The notes under the pieces are model-generated. The model searched no databases, was not told the DNA's origin, and saw only the letters and a program-made list of their open reading frames with translations. Positions 37,271-47,621 of a stretch of DNA of 64,000 nt are shown here, one piece after another. Position 1 is the stretch's first letter. Every line of letters starts with the position of its first letter. A program made the translations under genes and the position numbers. The stretch lies in assembly GCA_010909725.1 (NCBI GenBank), contig JAACMV010000006.1, positions 1 to 64,000 of the forward strand. Direction: 5' to 3'. This DNA comes from Picochlorum sp. 'celeri' (lineage: Eukaryota > Chlorophyta > Trebouxiophyceae).

Positions 37271-37650
37271 TACAGGAGTGAAGATGCTGCTGCAATTGTG
37301 AAAGCTTTTCAAACGGATGGCGGCATTGCATTGCATTCGACCGAAGGGGATCCCGAGTCTATAGAACTGGCCATGAAGTTGCAAAGAGAAGAGTACGAGC
37401 TGAGCACACGCAATGAAGCCCCACAGAAACGCCAGAGACGACATGGCAGAAAGTCATCAAAAAGCAAGCACCGTCAAAAGTCTATACTGGAGTTTTCCCA
37501 TTAATTATTTAATTTTCCATGTATTATATGAGAATAATTGCCTGATTCATCGAAGAGAGCTGTATCGGTGTGGCAGTAGCCGAGAGAAACCAATTGCAAT
37601 TTGGGTTTGTGCCTGCACTGGGGCCGGCGTGAGGGCCGGTTTTAAATCAA

Positions 37651-40203
37651 ATGAATGAATCCACTGGCTCCAAATACCAATTTGATGCCTTTCCATATGA
37701 GCCTTACGACATCCAGGTCGGGTTTATGCGGAAATTGTATGATACAGTCGACAGTGGTGGCATTGGCCTATTTGAAAGTCCCACAGGTGGGTTGATTAGC
37801 ATCAGACTTGAACAGATGAGTTTCTTTAATGCTATATTTAATATATATGTGTCTAATTCAGGGACGGGGAAAACCATGAGCCTAATTTGTGGGAGTCTTC
37901 ACTGGTTGGAGGACCACAGGAAGAAAAAGAATCAGGAGGATGCAATCACTCAAGAGAGTGATGATGAACCTGAATGGATGAAGGATTTCGCCAAAGATCT
38001 GGATAATGAAAAGAAGAAGCTAAAGGAGAAAGCTCGTCGCGAGCGGCTGGACAGGGGAAGGGAAATGCTGATGGCTCTCAAGAGAAATATGTCTCAACGG
38101 AATCATGACGGGAACAATGACGTCAACTTGGAGAGCGACGACGAGTTCTTGATCGGAAACAAGGAAAATAATAATGAAGATACAAATATTGGCAGCAAGA
38201 GGCTGCGAAAGTATATTGATGGGCATAGTTCAACTGATGAGGAGACTGAGAATGATTTGCTTGGCATGGAAAGTGAGGAAGAGGTTGAGAAGAGGACCCA
38301 AATTATATTTGTTAGTCGGACACATTCACAGTTGGTGCAGTTTGTTGGGGAATTGAAGAAGACTCGATTTTATCCCGATATTTCAGTTGTCTCTCTGGGG
38401 TCTAGGAAGCAGTTGTGCATAAATCCTGATGTCAAGAAATTTGCCTCTCCTGCCATCATTAATGAGAGGTGTATGGATCTGCAGAATTCAAGCGTACGAG
38501 TAGAGAAAGACAATGGGAAATCGGCGAAAAAAAAGACATGCAAGTGTGCGTACTTGAAAAGAGGTTCACAGGCAGATGACACCATGAAGGATATGATTTT
38601 GTCAGAACCAATGGACATTGAAGATCTAGCTGATTTGGGGCAGAAGCGACTCATTTGCCCCTACTATGCTTCTAGGGACGCAGCAGTAGAGGCTGATATC
38701 ATTCTGGCTCCTTATTCGTCCCTATTGGTGGCAGAGACACGGGAGGCACTGGGATTGAACATTCAGGACAATGTCATCATTGTTGATGAAGCTCACAACC
38801 TGGTAGATGCCATTAACAGCAGCCACTCCACTAGTTTGACTAGAGAGGACTTGGAGGTTGCTATTTGCCAAATAGAATTCTATTTCAACAGGTTCAAGAC
38901 GAGACTAGCATCTCGCAATGCTAAGACTGTCCAAATTCTTTTGCTTGCAGCACAAGCAATTCTCCAGTGGTTGAATGCAGTTAAGGGAAACGGCACTAGC
39001 CAGGCAGAGGCCTCGGGCAAAAGTGCCATGGATGTCAACAAATTTCTTCTCAATGTCGACCTAGACAATATAAATATGTTTCAGCTGAGGAGGGATATAC
39101 AAGAGAACAACCTGCTCTTCAAAATGGGTGGCTACTGGAAAAATACTCATGCATCAGCAGAAGGGCATCATGGAACAGGCAGTCTACAAGCTCTAGTCGA
39201 GTTCTTGAAGAAGCTCACATACAATAATGATGATGGAAGGATCATACTTGATACAAATTTATCGGAAATCAAGTACGTGATGCTAAATGCGTCAACGAGT
39301 TTTAGATCAATAGTGGGCGATGCTCGATCAGTAATCCTAGCATCTGGAACATTGTCCCCTGTAGAGACAGTTCTGCCCTTATTTCCTGGAAACGCCGAGA
39401 AAAGAATACAACAATTTAAATGCGGCCACGTCGTGGACGCCAAGCGGCTCCTGGCGTTGGCCATACCTTCTGGTCCAGGTGGTATCACATTTGATTTCCG
39501 ACATTCTACAAGAAGCCATCCTGGATTGATTGCTGATTTAGGAAGAACTGTCATTAATATCAGCAACGTGACACCAGGTGGTCTGGTGGTGTTTTTTCCT
39601 TCGTTTGCATACTGCGACCAGGTTGTTCAATCTTGGTCCCTGACAGGCATCATGGACCAAATGAAACGGCAAAAGGATGTTTACATTGAGCCAAGGTCAA
39701 CCACTGATGTTGATTCAGTTCTGTCGCAGTACGCAGAGAGCATAAAAAATGCTACAAAAAAGCATGGGGGAGCAATTATTTTAGCAGTGGTCGGAGCCAA
39801 GCTTGCCGAAGGGATAAATTTTGGAGATGATATGGGGCGATGCGTGATGATGGTGGGCTTGCCATACCCAAACCCATCTGATCCGGAGCTCATGGAAAGG
39901 ATGGAGTTCATGGATAGGCAGGCCAGTAATCTAGGATCGAGAGAATCCAAACCGAGCAAAGAATATTATACCAATCTCTGTATGAAGGCGGTGAATCAAT
40001 GCATTGGGAGAGTTATCAGGCACATTGACGACTATGCATGTATTCTTCTCCTGGACCAACGCTACTCAGGTATGAACAGTCAAGGGACCAACATTGTCAC
40101 AAAGCTGCCTGGCTGGATAATCAAGTCACTAGATTTAAGTTCTACTAGATTCGGTGAAGCTATGAGGAAAGTTGCTCAATTTTTCAAGTCAATGCAGGAG
40201 TGA
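37651..40203 (+). CDS. CHL1: DDX11/CHL1-type DEAH iron-sulfur helicase
   Basis: Exons 37651-37786 and 37862-40203, 825 aa after splicing. The 75-nt intron splits the Walker A (FESPTG|TGKT) and is itself open in frame. The XPD-like helicase core follows: an iron-sulfur domain with Cys residues in QLCIN, RCMDL, CKCAY and ICPYY, the DEAH box (VIIVDEAHN), VILASGTLSP, and the C-terminal QCIGRVIRH motif. An acidic insert (about 90-180) between motifs I and Ia is typical of DDX11/CHL1 and is not found in RTEL1 or XPD. The enzyme unwinds forks and G-quadruplexes and helps sister-chromatid cohesion. Very secure to the family. Confidence 0.92.
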   Translation: MNESTGSKYQFDAFPYEPYDIQVGFMRKLYDTVDSGGIGLFESPTGGLISIRLEQMSFFNAIFNIYVSNSGTGKTMSLICGSLHWLEDHRKKKNQEDAITQESDDEPEWMKDFAKDLDNEKKKLKEKARRERLDRGREMLMALKRNMSQRNHDGNNDVNLESDDEFLIGNKENNNEDTNIGSKRLRKYIDGHSSTDEETENDLLGMESEEEVEKRTQIIFVSRTHSQLVQFVGELKKTRFYPDISVVSLGSRKQLCINPDVKKFASPAIINERCMDLQNSSVRVEKDNGKSAKKKTCKCAYLKRGSQADDTMKDMILSEPMDIEDLADLGQKRLICPYYASRDAAVEADIILAPYSSLLVAETREALGLNIQDNVIIVDEAHNLVDAINSSHSTSLTREDLEVAICQIEFYFNRFKTRLASRNAKTVQILLLAAQAILQWLNAVKGNGTSQAEASGKSAMDVNKFLLNVDLDNINMFQLRRDIQENNLLFKMGGYWKNTHASAEGHHGTGSLQALVEFLKKLTYNNDDGRIILDTNLSEIKYVMLNASTSFRSIVGDARSVILASGTLSPVETVLPLFPGNAEKRIQQFKCGHVVDAKRLLALAIPSGPGGITFDFRHSTRSHPGLIADLGRTVINISNVTPGGLVVFFPSFAYCDQVVQSWSLTGIMDQMKRQKDVYIEPRSTTDVDSVLSQYAESIKNATKKHGGAIILAVVGAKLAEGINFGDDMGRCVMMVGLPYPNPSDPELMERMEFMDRQASNLGSRESKPSKEYYTNLCMKAVNQCIGRVIRHIDDYACILLLDQRYSGMNSQGTNIVTKLPGWIIKSLDLSSTRFGEAMRKVAQFFKSMQE

Positions 40204-40367
40204 GAAACCATGCATGTCTAGGATTCTCCAATGGCCACATGATTGCCATTCATGAGATTCATCCGCACATGCCCTCAAAAGTATATTGAACACAATTTTC
40301 ACTCACATAATTTAATCACATAATTCATTGCAACAAAGATTGAACACTTGCTGCGTGCTATCACTGC

Positions 40368-40848
40368 ATGTCCATGAAGGTCCTCACCTGTGTCCTTGGC
40401 TTGTGCCTTCTCCTGTTCCACGGGCAAGGCCTTGTTGCTTCCGCCGAGAACGTTCAGAGCACCAAGTCAGCCTTATGCGACGCTGATACAGGGGATTGGG
40501 ATCCATACGATATCAATTGCGACTTTGATTGCAATGGAACAGGGTGGGAGGTGCGAAGCATGTTGCACACGCTCTCTGTTCTGTACCAGTAGTGACTGTG
40601 TGAATCATGTGCTGTAGCTTGACTGTGAATGTGACGATAAGAGTGATGCATGTACCGATATTGAATGCAAAATAGACAGGGACGGTGCTCCAGACGATGA
40701 AGATATCTATCTCTCCTGCAGTGCAAACCTCGGTGAGGCTCCCCAATGTGATTTTGCCCCACTTGACCAGGCTGAATCTTCGATCGACGCCTGCGTCGTC
40801 GATACCGTCAAAACTGTTTTGAGCGAGTGGTTTGTCGGCTTCGAGTAA
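40368..40848 (+). CDS. Small secreted Cys- and Asp-rich protein
   Basis: Exons 40368-40550 and 40618-40848, 137 aa. The N-terminus is a clear signal peptide (KVLTCVLGLCLLLF, ending near VASA). The mature part holds about ten Cys and many Asp residues, including a CECDDKSDAC block, and ends in an amphipathic SEWFVGFE segment. I recognise no family. Paired Cys suggest disulfides outside the cell, and the Asp clusters could bind calcium. The next gene downstream is also a secreted surface protein on the same strand. Confidence 0.6.
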
Positions 40849-41036
40849 GCACTTGTCATTGATGCTCTCACATGGTGATTGCCGTGGTCGAGCGAAACCA
40901 TGCCAGATCACTCTAGCACTGGAGTGTTCCAAAAGATCTAGATCTGCACAGATCTCCATAGACGCAATGTCCCGACCGCCATGTCATGTGCCTGCCCCTT
41001 CAGTGGTCGATCAGTTTTATCATTTCTCCATATACG

Positions 41037-42146
41037 ATGGCTGTAACAAAAGTTTTAATCTTTTGCATGCTCTTGGGGTTTGTCCGAGCTCAAACCCTTG
41101 ATCCATTCACATCTATCGAAGTTTGCTCAGCTGGAGCTGTCGGAGTTCAGCCATCTTCGGATGGAACCTACTCTTATGAATTGCAAGGAAATTCAGATCT
41201 TTTCGATTCATATCAAGCAGGTACGCTTCATTTTTCGCACTGGTAGCTTTGGGTTTTCATGGCTGCTGGAGCGTCACAAATTGAAGGGGTCACTATCATG
41301 GCACAGTGATAAGCATCGTTGTATTCATTGAACATATTGAATTGCGCAGTTGTGTCTGATGGAACTTTGTACATCTCCAATTCGAAGAGTGGGAGTGGAA
41401 CAGGTGGAGTCGTCGTGTTGGTGAGCGCACCTTCCGATGCTATCAATAAAATCACCTTGGGTGGCCAAGGACAGTTCAGCATGGTTGAGGGTTTCACTGC
41501 AGACACGTTTGATATTGAATTCAGTGAACAAGGGGCCGCAGATATCTCTATTGATATTGATGGCGCACTGACTATCAACCGAGGGGGACAAGGAAAGTTG
41601 GCAGTCGTAGGGAAGTCTGGTTCCCTCTCTCTGAATGTCACTGGCCAAGGCGAGACAGCCGTCTTCGGGTTGCAGGGTGATGCAGAAGTGAATTTAAATG
41701 GTCAGGGCGATGCATTTGTCGGTGGATCTGCTTCCTCAACTATCACAGGAGAAACATCCATGTTTAGTCCCATGGGGTACACTGGAGCATCATGTGAGGT
41801 CAAGTCAACAAATGCATTTTCTGGTCCAGCTTGCAGGGAAGAAAACAGAAGGCCAGAAACAGTGTTCCTTCCCGAGCCATCAGATGGTGAGGTGCGCTTC
41901 TCAGCATCCACTTGTGGTCCAACCGTGACTCCTCAGTCTTCACCAGAGCCCACGCCAGAACCAGAACCAACACCAGAGCCAGCACCATCGCCAGAACCTA
42001 CACCATCACCAGAACCAAGACCATCGCCAGAGCCTACTCCATCACCAGAACCAACACCATCGCCAGAGCCTACGCCATCTCCCTCATCTCATGGCAAAAT
42101 GATGAAGTCCATCGTGGTCTTCTGTCTTGTTTGCATGCTCCTTTGA
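41037..42146 (+). CDS. GIN-domain (DUF2807) surface protein with Pro-rich stalk and probable GPI anchor
   Basis: Exons 41037-41220 and 41350-42146, 326 aa. A signal peptide (KVLIFCMLLGFVRA) leads into a head-GIN/DUF2807 beta-helix: repeated strands with GQGQF, SEQGAADI, GGQGKL, TGQGETAV and NGQGDAFV turns. A Cys-containing linker and a stalk of PEPTPSPEP-type repeats follow (about 41935-42084). The end is a short basic segment and a hydrophobic tail (SIVVFCLVCMLL), the layout of a GPI-anchor signal. GIN domains are known mainly from bacterial surface adhesins. A role in adhesion or wall attachment is inferred. Confidence 0.75.
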
Positions 42147-42420
42147 CAGGCGCAACCCTTCCCAATAATTTTCTGATGGTTTCTGGTATCCCTAGAGATA
42201 TCAGATATCATGCTTGATTGACATATCGACCATGAAGTAAACGATTAAGCTTTCATGTAAGCTCGATGTTGCTGTTTGTACCATGGAACATGTTGCCAAT
42301 TTGGCTTGCAAGCTGGTCTGGTCTTGTTCAAAGAGTCAGGGCAGTGTGCCTCATTAAATATCATATTCTTTACCTTGAAATCAATTATTTGTGGACAATA
42401 GTCACTCAACGATCGGAATC

Positions 42421-44433
42421 ATGTCCAATGAAGACAGTGCCGCCAGCAATTTCGTGCTCCCAGAGAAATGGAGCGACGACATCGTTGACGAAAATGGCAA
42501 CAAAATGAGCAAGAGGTGCGTGATACAGATCAAAAATGGGTAATAAAGACAATCAGGCTAATTATGATGCATATTATGGCCCTGTTGTGATGAGAAGAAT
42601 ATCTCACGTTGACTTGCATCCCTCTACTGCAGCCAGTTCAAGAAGCGGCACAAGATGCTTCTGAAGCAGAAAGAGCAAGCTGAGAAAAAGGTATGTTTAC
42701 AGGTTACATCACACGGATGGGCTTGCGAATGTATGATCTAATGAGTATGTTTCTATTGACCTATTCTGCAGGCAAGGCAAGCTGCAGAAGCTGCTGCACG
42801 AGCTGCTGAGAAAGCTGCTAAAGGAGACGATGTCAAGCTGGAGGACGACGCTTCAGAAGAGACAGATCCGACCAAGTATTACGAAAACAGAGTGAAGACT
42901 GTTCTGGCAGCAAAAGAGAAGGGGGAGAATCCATATCCGCACAAGTTTCATGCCTCAATGCAGTTGCCAGCTTTTGTGGAAAAGTACAGCGATCTCGATG
43001 CAGGATCCAAAGCGCAAGATGCAAAAGTTACGATTGCAGGGCGTATTATGAGAAAGGCAGCATCGGGTGCAAAGCTGATCTTCTTTGACCTGAGATCAGA
43101 AGGGGCCAAGGTGCAGATGATTTGTGATGCAAGGAGTTTTGAAGAGTCTGGCCTGGATGTGAAGGGCTTCCAATTACTAATGAATTCTGTAAAGCGAGGA
43201 GATATTGTTGGGGTAGAAGGATATCCAGGGAAATCAAAGAGAGGAGAATTGTCTGTCTTTCCAACATCACTGCAGGTGTTGGCCCCTTGTCTGCACATGG
43301 CTCCGGGTGCACATTTCGGGCTCAAAGACCAAGAGACACGGTATAGACAAAGGTATCTGGATTTAATTATGAATCCAAGAGTCGCTGATGTGTTTCGTGT
43401 TCGTTCAAGGGTGATTGAAGGGGTCAGGTCATTCTTGAATGAACGAGGCTTCCTTGAAGTTGAGACACCCATGATGAACATGATTCCAGGAGGTGCCACT
43501 GCCAAGCCATTCATCACATACCATAATGACTTGGATATGCAACTGTATATGCGCGTCGCCCCTGAATTGTATTTGAAAATGCTGGTTGTGGGTGGGATGG
43601 ACAGAGTGTATGAGATTGGCAAGCAATTCAGAAATGAGGGCATTGATATGACACACAATCCAGAGTTCACTACATGCGAATTCTATCAGGCATATGCAGA
43701 CTATAATGACTTGATGAAGATGACGGAGGAAATGATCTCTGGGATGGTCAAGAAGATCACGGGAGGTTACAAAGTCGTGTATCACCCAGAAGGACCAGAT
43801 GGACCTGTGAATGAGGTGGATTTCACTCCACCGTTTAGGAGAATTTCCATGTGTTCAGGACTTGAAGAAGCGCTTAACGTTACGCTTCCTAAAGACTTGG
43901 ATTCTGAAGAAGCAAGAGAGTTCCTGATTGAACTCTGCGAAAAGCACGAGATTGACTGTCCTCCTCCCAAGACAACCGCCAGACTCTTGGACAAATTGGT
44001 CGGGGAATACCTCGAATCCCAGTGCGTAAATCCAACCTTTATTTGTGACCACCCACAAATTATGTCACCTTTGGCGAAATGGCATCGCGATCTCCCAGGA
44101 ATGACCGAGAGATTCGAGTTGTTTGTCAACACAAAAGAGGTTGCCAATGCATACACAGAGTTGAATGACCCCATCCGGCAGCGAGAACTATTCTCCCAGC
44201 AGGCCGCTGCGAAAGCGGAGGGTGACGATGAGGCCATGTTTATTGATGAAAACTTTTGCACAGCGTTGGAGTATGGGCTTCCACCAACAGGAGGATGGGG
44301 ATTCGGTATTGACAGATTTACAATGTTCCTCACTGACAATAATAACATCAAGGAAGTGTTGTTATTCCCAGCAATGAAGCCTGAAGTCTCGCACGTCCCA
44401 AGCTCCTCGGATGTCGTCTCAATGGTACGATAG
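42421..44433 (+). CDS. KARS: Cytosolic lysyl-tRNA synthetase (class II)
   Basis: Exons 42421-42515, 42633-42690 and 42772-44433; 604 aa. A Lys/Ala-rich N-terminal helix ([17 protein letters not shown] onward) is typical of eukaryotic enzymes and binds tRNA. The OB-fold anticodon domain follows ([14 protein letters not shown]), then class II motif 1 near [10 protein letters not shown], motif 2 ([15 protein letters not shown]) and motif 3 ([14 protein letters not shown]). It charges tRNA-Lys for cytosolic translation; no targeting peptide is seen, though an alternative start could supply one. The first intron starts GTGCGT. Confidence 0.95.
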
Positions 44434-44549
44434 TAGTCTAGTCTACGATTTGTTCATGACCATGTTGACCTCACTCGTGTTTTCTGCTTGCAGTCCACTC
44501 AATAAAATATTTTATTCAGCATGTCAAGAACATAATTCATTATTATTGA

Positions 44550-45566
44550 CTAATTCTTGACATCAACGAGTTCAACCTCAAAGACGAGAGTGCTATTGGC
44601 AGGTATTGGACCCACTTTGCTGCCCCCATATCCCATTTGCGGTGGTACAACCAACTTTCTCTTATCACCCACTCGCATTCCCTCCACGCCTCTATCCCAT
44701 CCCTTGATAACCTCTCCAACACCAAGTCTAAACTGAAATGTCTTCTTCCCCTTGGTTTGATCAAATATTTTCCCGTTCAAAAGTTTACCTATATAGCGAA
44801 CAGACACACGTTTACCAGGCTTGGCAAGCTTGCCAGAACCACCTCCCTGATGAAGTTCGTGTATCTCGAATCCGTTGGGATACTTTTTCGACTTTGTCTT
44901 GGCAACAGGTTCCTCTTGCTTTGGCTTTTTCTGCGCCTCGCGCGTATCCTCCTTTGCCTTTCTCTTTGCCTTCTTGTCCTCAGCTGTTGCCTTTTCTTTC
45001 TTTGCCTTTTCTGCCGGCTTCTCATCAACATCATCATGATCCGTCACATCCTCAATAATCACCTTTTTGTTCTTCTTCTCTGGTACAATATCTTCATCAT
45101 CGTCTTCTTCTTCTTCCTCGTCGCTATCAATCTCATCAGAACCATCATCCATGTAAATTGGAAGCCCTTCGGCATCATAGCCTAACAATGCTGGATCCAT
45201 CGCCGCTTCTTCAAAAGCATCATCGAATTCATCGTCTTCGTCTTCATCAGAGAATCCTTCGACCCCGTCATCGTCTCTGGGCATGAGATATCCCGTCAAA
45301 TGAATGCTTGCCGACCCAATCACTGAGAACTCAGAGTAGTCCTCCAGAAGAAGATCCAGAGACACACTCTCTGTCCCTCCTTCCCGGAGTGAACAAACTG
45401 CATATGGTCCTTCATCGCTTGATTTCAACAGCAACACAGCTTTTGCTCCCTTCTTCGCCTCGGGATCCAAACAAGCCTGAGAGACATGCAACAGAATGTC
45501 GCCGTCTGCAGGAGGAACATAGGCTGATTCTTTCGATTTGGTCACTTTACAACCCCAAAATGTCAT
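44550..45566 (-). CDS. Nucleoplasmin-like FKBP peptidyl-prolyl isomerase
   Basis: A single exon of 338 aa from the ATG at 45566 (an upstream in-frame ATG at 45584 is possible). The N-terminal ~95 residues form a nucleoplasmin-like domain beginning MTFWGCKV. Long acidic stretches (DEDEDDEFDD; DSDEEEEEDDDED) and a Lys-rich region follow, then a C-terminal FKBP domain with VSVRYIGKLLNGKIFD and the QMGYGG loop. The layout is that of yeast Fpr3/Fpr4 and Arabidopsis FKBP53, nuclear histone chaperones with proline isomerase activity. It converges with lysyl-tRNA synthetase, stops 116 bp apart. Confidence 0.92.
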   Translation of the reverse strand: MTFWGCKVTKSKESAYVPPADGDILLHVSQACLDPEAKKGAKAVLLLKSSDEGPYAVCSLREGGTESVSLDLLLEDYSEFSVIGSASIHLTGYLMPRDDDGVEGFSDEDEDDEFDDAFEEAAMDPALLGYDAEGLPIYMDDGSDEIDSDEEEEEDDDEDIVPEKKNKKVIIEDVTDHDDVDEKPAEKAKKEKATAEDKKAKRKAKEDTREAQKKPKQEEPVAKTKSKKYPNGFEIHELHQGGGSGKLAKPGKRVSVRYIGKLLNGKIFDQTKGKKTFQFRLGVGEVIKGWDRGVEGMRVGDKRKLVVPPQMGYGGSKVGPIPANSTLVFEVELVDVKN

Positions 45567-45775
45567 GATCACAACTGCATACATATTTAATGAGCATTAT
45601 TTGGCAGCAATGTGGTATTTGGTCCGTCACATGGACATGCATGTGCAAACTTGTTCCAACTCTATTCTCGCAACGTACCCGTCAGGAGCGAATCTCTCTA
45701 TTCCTTTTTAAATTTTAAATATACATTTACTACTACCAATGCAGATTTCTCAATCACAGCGGAGAGAGATGCCAA

Positions 45776-46963
45776 TCACAGCTGCTCAAGCAACTTTTGT
45801 CCCATCTCTTTGCATCCAACCTGCTTGCACCCGTCCTGCATGATATCTCCAGTGCGATAACCAAGATCAAGGACTCCAGTCACTGCTGCCTCGAGATGGT
45901 CTGCAACCTTTGGAAGATCAAGGCCATATCGGCACATCATTGCAGCTGAGAGGACCATGGCCAGAGGATTTGCCAAATCCTGTCCAGCAATGTCAGGAGC
46001 TGATCCATGCACTGGCTCAAAGATACCTGGACCATCATCAGAAATGGATGCCGATGGAAGCATTCCCAAGGACCCAGTGAGCATGGATGCCTCATCAGAC
46101 AGAATATCTCCAAAAATATTTCCAGTGACAATGGTGTCAAACGACTTGGGATTACGAATGAGCTGCATAGCAGCATTATCAATGTACATGTGAGACAGGT
46201 CAACGTCTGGATACTCCTTCTCTCCAAGGGCAGTCACACTCTCTCTCCACAATCTGGACACCTCCAGAACATTGCTCTTATCCACCGAACACAATCTACT
46301 GTTTCTTTTTCTCGCAGCTTCGAAGGCTACTCGGGCAATCCTTTGGACTTCAGACTCGCTATATACATCTGTATTGTACCCTATCCTCTCCCCATTCCTC
46401 TCTTCAATACCTCGTGGCTCTCCAAAGTAGATTCCTCCAACCAATTCCCTCACAATGAGAATATCCACCCCCTCCACCACTTCTCTCTTCAACGTAGATG
46501 CATCAGCAAGCTGAGGAAGCACAATAGCAGGGCGCAGATTGGCGAATGCATTCAAAGACGCACGCAGCCTCAGCAAGCCCTTTTCTGGCTTCATATCATA
46601 TGGAAGATCGTCCCACTTGTATCCACCGATCGCCGCCAACAACACCGCATCACTCGCCTTGCAAAGATCCTCAGTTTCCTTTGGGTATGGATTATTGGCA
46701 GCATCAACCGCCGCACCCCCAATCAAAGCTTCAGTACACTCGAATGTCTCCCCTTCCTTCTTTCCAGCCTCTCTGAGAACCTCAAGGGCAACAGCCATGA
46801 TTTCAGGCCCGATTCCATCCCCAGGAAGAATAGTTATGTTATGAGTAGCATGCATTGGGGCTACAATCACTCGCCTCTGTGCATTCCAATGCCGCCGAGA
46901 CATGGCCTGACCCATGCCGACATGGCTCTTCGCTGTTGATTTCATCATCATTGCTTTCATCAT
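45776..46963 (-). CDS. LEU2: 3-isopropylmalate dehydrogenase, plastid precursor
   Basis: A single exon of 395 aa. The first ~40 residues (Met/Lys/Arg/Ala-rich) resemble a transit peptide and lead into [16 protein letters not shown]. Signature segments: [40 protein letters not shown], and [25 protein letters not shown], the last holding the metal-binding Asp residues. The enzyme oxidises and decarboxylates 3-isopropylmalate in leucine synthesis, in plants a plastid pathway. A 36-bp dyad lies about 120-155 bp upstream of the start and may be its operator. Confidence 0.95.
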   Translation of the reverse strand: MMKAMMMKSTAKSHVGMGQAMSRRHWNAQRRVIVAPMHATHNITILPGDGIGPEIMAVALEVLREAGKKEGETFECTEALIGGAAVDAANNPYPKETEDLCKASDAVLLAAIGGYKWDDLPYDMKPEKGLLRLRASLNAFANLRPAIVLPQLADASTLKREVVEGVDILIVRELVGGIYFGEPRGIEERNGERIGYNTDVYSESEVQRIARVAFEAARKRNSRLCSVDKSNVLEVSRLWRESVTALGEKEYPDVDLSHMYIDNAAMQLIRNPKSFDTIVTGNIFGDILSDEASMLTGSLGMLPSASISDDGPGIFEPVHGSAPDIAGQDLANPLAMVLSAAMMCRYGLDLPKVADHLEAAVTGVLDLGYRTGDIMQDGCKQVGCKEMGQKLLEQL

Positions 46964-47082
46964 TGGTTTCTTTGTTCGATTATTGAGGATTATTACACAT
47001 TAGAATTTGTTAGTATCGATGGAACTTCCATCATTGACAGTATTCATAGATGGGCATCATTGCTCCTGTATGGTGGCATTAT

Positions 47083-47118
47083 AATGAACCAATCTTGGTT
47101 CGAACCAGTTGGTTCATT
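47083..47118. promoter_or_regulatory. Nested palindrome upstream of LEU2
   Basis: Perfect 10-bp inverted arms (AATGAACCAA, 47083-47092; TTGGTTCATT, 47109-47118) enclose a perfect 12-bp palindrome TGGTTCGAACCA (47096-47107). The GAACC/GGTTC motif thus occurs four times with dyad symmetry. It lies 120-155 bp upstream of the LEU2 ATG and about 500 bp past the end of McrB-like copy 1. A dimeric regulator site is plausible; the sequence alone does not prove it. Confidence 0.45.
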
Positions 47119-47242
47119 GCAATGAATTCATTCCATGCCATCCATTGCTACATATAGCAGATGGATATCTACCTGTATGCATATGTCCATCTTGACCAAC
47201 CATGAAGGTTTTAATCACTCATTGCTGATTGCTCGTGGGTAC

Positions 47243-47509
47243 TCAATGAGAGCGAGAGAACTCACTACATTCAATTGAATGAATGTTCAGATGCTGATTT
47301 GATTTACAATCCTGTTGTAGTGCCCTAAACTCTGGAAACGAAGGTCTTTTTCCTTCAAGAGATTCCAGAAAAGTCATGAATACCTGTGTATATGGTAAGA
47401 GAGTACTGTACAGTCCTGGATCCTCGCGTAGCAAAGAGCAACACAATTCTTCATGCTTTGCCAAATTCGATTTTAAAAAGCTTGCACAGATTCCTCGTTG
47501 TACAACCAT
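47243..47509 (-). CDS. Small hypothetical ORF next to the McrBC-like cassette (doubtful)
   Basis: An 88-codon frame from an ATG at 47509, on the same strand as and just downstream of McrB-like copy 1. It is hydrophilic with several Cys and a YTQVFMTFLESLEGK helix. I recognise no domain and it has no counterpart beside copy 2. It could be a small gene or a chance frame. Confidence 0.2.
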   Translation of the reverse strand: MVVQRGICASFLKSNLAKHEELCCSLLREDPGLYSTLLPYTQVFMTFLESLEGKRPSFPEFRALQQDCKSNQHLNIHSIECSEFSRSH

Positions 47510-47621
47510 TCTTATATGTGCATTAAAAATGTATCTGACTTTAAAAATATGCGGTATAATTGAGGAACGTATCGCGATTGTTTGGTGCCTGATCACAGGG
47601 CCTCACTCATGAGTGAGATGA

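Noticed and set aside
41935..42084. Regular short repeats as a CRISPR array
   Set aside because: They are codon-phased PEPTPSP repeats inside the GIN-domain gene.
47097..47106. GGTTCGAACC as a tRNA T-arm
   Set aside because: No acceptor stem, D-arm or anticodon arm can be drawn; it is the centre of a nested palindrome.
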